Shown here one piece after another: positions 57,301 through 63,300 of a stretch of 64,000 nucleotides of DNA. Origin of the DNA: Owenia fusiformis (Eukaryota; Annelida; Polychaeta; Sabellida; Oweniidae); NCBI GenBank assembly GCA_903813345.2, contig CAIIXF020000005.1, forward strand, positions 29,021,375 to 29,085,374. The letters are read 5' to 3'. The stretch's first letter is position 1, and each line of letters begins with the position of its first letter. The notes below the pieces were generated by a model, which saw only the letters and a program-made list of their open reading frames with translations, had not been told where the DNA came from and ran no database searches. The translations under genes were made by a program, and so were the position numbers.

Positions 57301-60300
57301 CCACATTAAGAATCAATTTAAATCCATTGAAGTTAAAGTAAAGAAATCTATGGAAAATTCTTGGTAGTAGCTTTGTCATATGGCTTAGACTAAACTGAAT
57401 ATATCCAATAAAGAGAGTAAAATATGAATATACAGATCATACAGAAACTCAAAATGGAAATGAATAAACATGTTACTAAACTGATAATTCTATTCAGCAT
57501 ATTTTGGATGGCTCATGGGACATTGTTAACACGGATATACAACAAACATTTTAATGTCACAAAACTAGTTGATATCGAGAGAACAGCAAACCGTCACCCT
57601 ATGTTATACTTTGACAATCATGCCATCTCTGGATTTAAACATAAAGCAGAGACAACACATGAACATATTGCCAAAGACCTACAGAAAGCTAGATATGACA
57701 TCCTCAAATGGAAAGAAAGAACCATGCCTCCTGGGAAATACTCTAAATTCGCCGGATCCTGGAATGAGATTTATGGGAATGTTTTGCCTCCTTTGGCCAT
57801 GTATCTTTTAATCTATCCAGATGATGACAAGGCCTTCACATTCATCCAGGACTCAATGGACCAACTGACCAAATACCCTGATTGGTTGGTACAGGCTATG
57901 TCTGCGGATGAGGTCCCGATATCGCACTCTCTTATTGGCTATGCTACAGTATTTGATTTTCTTTATGACAGATTCGATGCCCAGCGTCAGCAAATGTATT
58001 TAAATAAGATCATCAATACGACAAGAGATATGTATCAGAAATCACATCGACGCTTTTGGGGCAAGTCTTACATTCAGAATCATGTAGCATCCAACATGGT
58101 TGGCCTCCTAACTGGGGCTATAATCGCATCAGTACATACACAAGAAGCTAATCAATGGATAAAGGAAACATTGACACTCCTTGAGGGCAACATGTACTTA
58201 CTGGATTTGATAAGAGATGGCTCTCTCAATGAAGGAGTATCATACGGGGCATACACAACTCGGACATTGACCCAATACCTGTTCTTGGTGAAGAGACATT
58301 TTGATATTGACCATAGCAATAATTCATGGCTCAGAGAACACTTCTGGTTTTACTTCTCAACCTTATTACCTGGATTCAAAGAAAATGTAGCTATAGCAGA
58401 CTGTAATATAAACTGGTGGTATGGGCCAGAGAGTCAATTGACATATCTAGATAGTTTTGTGTTGAGAAATGGCTGGGGTAATTGGTTGGCAGGAAAAATC
58501 CGGGCAGCGAGGAAACATGGTGTATCACCTGGAGTCAATCAGCGCTGGACTACCCACCATACGGAATTTCTATGGTATGATCCATCCATAAATGCCACCC
58601 CTCCCATCAAAAATGACATCCCCTCTCTTCGCATATTCCCAGATTGGGGGGTGGTCACTTATGGAGGGGGACAGGACCTCAAAGATGGAGCAACATTTCT
58701 TTCATTCAAATCCAGTAAGCTTCATGGTAGAGTCGTTTCAGCCCTTGTTGAAAAACAACATAAAGGTTTATCCTGGGCTAATTTCAACCCAGGGCACGAA
58801 CACCCAGACCAGAACTCATTTGTGTTTGCCCCTAATGGAAAACTACTTGTCACTGATGGATTGTACTCTATGAAGTGGACCTATACAAATAATGTGATGA
58901 TGTTCAGTCCATCAACAGCCAGCAAATGTAGCAAGCCATGGGCAGGTCAGATTCAGGACTGTGCTAAATGGTTGGAATATCGACCAGTCAAAGGAGTGAC
59001 AGAATGGATGGATGCTAAAATAGTATTTGTGAGCCAAATGCAGGGTATGCTGTACATCGTAGGAGAGGCTGCAAAAGCATACCCTAAATCTCTAAAGCTC
59101 AAATCTGTTGCTAGGCATCTGTTGTTACTAAACAGTCAGCTTCTTCTGATATCCGATCGTGTAGAAGTTGCCACTGACAGCTCTTTGACCCATTGGAGTA
59201 CATACTTCAATAACTATCAAAATAAATTCCAACCATTCAATGACTTTAGTCACAAAGGAGCCAAAATGGTCATCGATGATGAAGAGTATCGAATCATTGT
59301 TAAAGTGGCAGATTCAGAGAACCAACCAGATGTGAACATAACTGAAGTAGTGACCTCTCAAGGAGTTAACATAAAAAGGTCATTGAGCAACCTCAACATA
59401 TCGAGCAATCTCCAGGGCAGGACAACAGATGTCTTCTACATACTCCATTCTCCAAGCATCACTTTAAAAGATGTCCAAATAATGCCACACTCAGATTCAA
59501 AAACTGAGATTAAACTTAAGGTAAATGATGACAATACCCTGATATCAATATCACATGGCACTGATGGCTCAAATCGTGGATGCGTCGTGCATTTACATGA
59601 TCCAGCTGATAAAGTGGTGTTTACCAACCAATATGACCCATCATTTGATTTAGATAAGATCCTTCAGCAGAATACACCTCCTGAACATACAAATGCAGCA
59701 AATGACGAGAAGTTGCAAAGGCACATAAGAGATATGCTTGAAAAAAAGACTGAAATGAGCAGTGATATAGTGACAAGAAAAAGTGAAAAGATTGACCCTA
59801 CATTAACTGAAAACCTTACACCATATGAAAACACTGAATGGAACCATGTTTATAACTTAAGTAGAGCAGTTGAGGATATGCAAAATTTAAGCAAAACAAC
59901 CTCCAAGCAAACTGTTCAGTTATTTATAATACTAAATGGTTTCGTTGCTGCGTTCGGGATCTATTTCCTTTATAAGAACATTCGATTGTTACGTCTAAAG
60001 AGATATTTTATATTCTAGTTCTGTTTTTAAAACATATTGTATTGTAAACATAGTAAAATTAAAAGCAATGTCATTTTTCTGTTTAATTTTCAAAATTGAA
60101 TTTCAAGAAAACCTATGTTCAGTATTTGAGAGGTCTTTCCAGCTTATATTTAAATGACAACTCAATAATTTAATAAATTTATTACCATTTTAGTGTACCA
60201 TTGTAGGACAATTAAATATTGATATAGCTCTCCATTCTTTAAGTTATGCAAATAGTTTATTATATAACTTTCTCTTCCATTTTTATATTTTCTTCTATAG

Positions 60301-63300
60301 AAAGCTAATGTATACATAATTTTACAGTCAGAAGACATTGGTAATTACTATTTATTTCCCTTCCAAAATTTGGAAGAAAACAACACTATACATTGGCACC
60401 TGTATATCTGAACACCTCTCTAATTTGAACGTCTCTCCATGTGAACACTTTTTCTCGGTCTATAATTTATCTCCCAAAGACTCCCATATTAAGACAAAAA
60501 CCTTGACATGTGAACACTTGCTAATCTGAACACTTGCTAATCTGAACACTTTTGGTCAGTCCTAGTGGAGTTCAGTTTTTACTTGCTGGGGATAATATAG
60601 ACTATTATCGTATGATCTGTAAAATTAAGCCGTCTGATTGGTCAGTTCTTGTGCTGTACCAATCTGTATTGCTACTGAGATTGTCCCCATTGATCATCTC
60701 CGTCGCAATAGAGAAAATATTGTTATCGAGGGGACATTCTCAATAGCAATACAGAGGATCACACAATAAAAATGTTATAGAATGATTTGAAGTGCAATGC
60801 AGTATATATTCTGCACTCGATATTCTGTATTTGCACTCGACTTCGTCTCGATTCAATAGGGAATTTCTCAAGCAGAATATATCCTGTAATTGCACTTCAA
60901 ATCATTCAATAACTTAATATAGTATGATATTTTATGATGAATTGTAATGGCCAGGGAAACAAGGCACAGGACGTGAACGAGATCACACCATCATCAAATA
61001 GGCAGACACTATGAACCAGGAAAACTGTTCTCCTATTATGTTAACAAATTTCAAGAACAAGAAACAAAATTTTTCGAAAAATCTTCAAAATGGCTGCCAG
61101 AAAACAAGATGGCCACCTGAAAGTTAATCAGCTCTAGTACTTGATATCCTCTATCATTTGTGTAAATTTGAAGGAAATCCAATGAGCAGTTTTCCTGAAA
61201 TGGCGATGACAAGATTTTTCGAAAAACCATCAAAATAGCCGCCAGAAAACAAGATGGCCACCCAAAAGTTAATCAGCCCTAGTACTTCATATGCTCTATC
61301 ATCTCTGCAAATTTATAGAAAATCTAACGAGCAGTTTTCCTTAAACGGCGATGACAAAAAGCGGGACGATCACGATCACGACCACGACCAGTATGACCAC
61401 TATATCCCACCGATGGTGTGATAAAAAATCATATTAACTTAATGAAATAATGAAAAAATCATTAAAATGTGAATGTGAATTATTAAGCTTTTATCTCATG
61501 ATATTCACCAATTTAAATTGTTTCAGTATATTGATCCAGATGTAATATCTGATTCAACTTTCAACAAAAACATTTATTCAACATTTAACATTTGACTACA
61601 CATACAAGATAAATATTATGTAACATGAACAGCATAATTGAAAAATTAACTAAAACATAAAAGGTCAGATTACACAATGCAATATAACATTAAAGAAGGT
61701 GAAAAATAAACAAACCTTTTTCAACTTCTCATGGAGATAGACAATCAAATCTTTAGTTCTTCCTTTTCTTATACTTTCATCCAAATTGAGGTTTAAGCCA
61801 TCGAGGGGAAACTGGAAAATTAATTAAATTAACAATCATTATCCCTGTTTGAAAATATACTGTAACATGATGTGACATGTATACAAATATACTGTGACAT
61901 GTATACAAATATACTGTGACATGTATACAAATATACTGTGACATGATGTGACATGTATACAAATATACTGTAACATGATGTGACATGTATACAAATATAC
62001 TGTGACATGATGTGACATGTATACAAATATACTGTGACATGATGTGACATGTATACAAATATACTGTAACATGATGTGACATGTATACAAATATACTGTG
62101 ACATGATGTGACATGTATACAAATATACTGTGACATGATGTGACATGTATACAAATATACTGTGACATGATGTGACATGTATACAAATATACCGTGACAT
62201 GATGTGACATGTATACAAATATACTGTGACATGATGTGACATGTATACAAATATACCGTGACATGATGTGACATGTATACAAATATACTGTGATATGATG
62301 TGACATGTATACAAATATACTGTGACATGATGTGACATGTATACAAATATACTGTGACATGATGTGACATGTATACAAATATACTGTGACATGATGTGAC
62401 ATGTATACAAATAGGTGACATGATGTGACATGTATACAAATATACTGTGACATTTCTTTCACTCTTTATGTGATATTTGATTTAAAATGTAGACAATGTA
62501 GACAATGAACATTAATTCTTATCAGTTTGGACCATTTCACTTGCTTTGCACCTGTGTTCTGCTATTATTCAATTACTTGCGTTTTGAATGAGTATACTTG
62601 ACAGCAGACACAAGGGAAATGCCAGTTTAATGAGCTTACTCAATGGTAGACTGAATTAACAGTGGAGATTAAAATCCCCAAACTGATGCACTCTAATATA
62701 TCAGATTTAAAGTCAGTTGATCGAAAATTCAAAACAGTAGAAAATGTTATGTTGTATCCTGTGGGGTATCATGGGGTTTCAAGTCTTTTTAAAGCCAGTA
62801 GGTGTATTGACACATTTTAAAAGGACATTTTTGATTTTCTGATCAGAAAAACATTACAATATTTGCATTAACATTTACATTAACATTGATATTTGGACAT
62901 GTTCTTTACTCAACTTTGTGCATATTTATCACATGTATTAATACATACTTCCCACAGCTTGGAGAGTTTCCCCAGCTGGTCAGGTAGATTGGTAAGGCCG
63001 GAGTTATGGCTTATGTCCAGGGAAGTTAGTGACACCCAGTACCCAAGTTCTTTAGGAAGCTAAAATAACATAGTATACAGTGTTTATTGGTGTAGTTCAA
63101 ATCTTTGGTCTCATAGTAGCCAGTAGTTTGAAAAACATATTATGAGGTACATGGCAATCCATAAAAATAGATGGCATGTATTATACATGTATAATTCATG
63201 AGATGGTGGATTTTATTGGCTTACATAAGATGTATTTATATGTCAGATACCGTCATAAGCAATACATAAATAAAATTAAAAAAGTCAATAAGTAACATTG

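Noticed and set aside
61855-62455. CRISPR-like regular repeat
   Set aside because: Units are head-to-tail with no unique spacers, and the context is an animal intron.
61777-62462. Three overlapping 200-220 codon open frames on the minus strand
   Set aside because: They are all readings of the 32-bp satellite, which has no minus-strand stop in any frame; the cysteine/histidine-rich repeats are not a protein.
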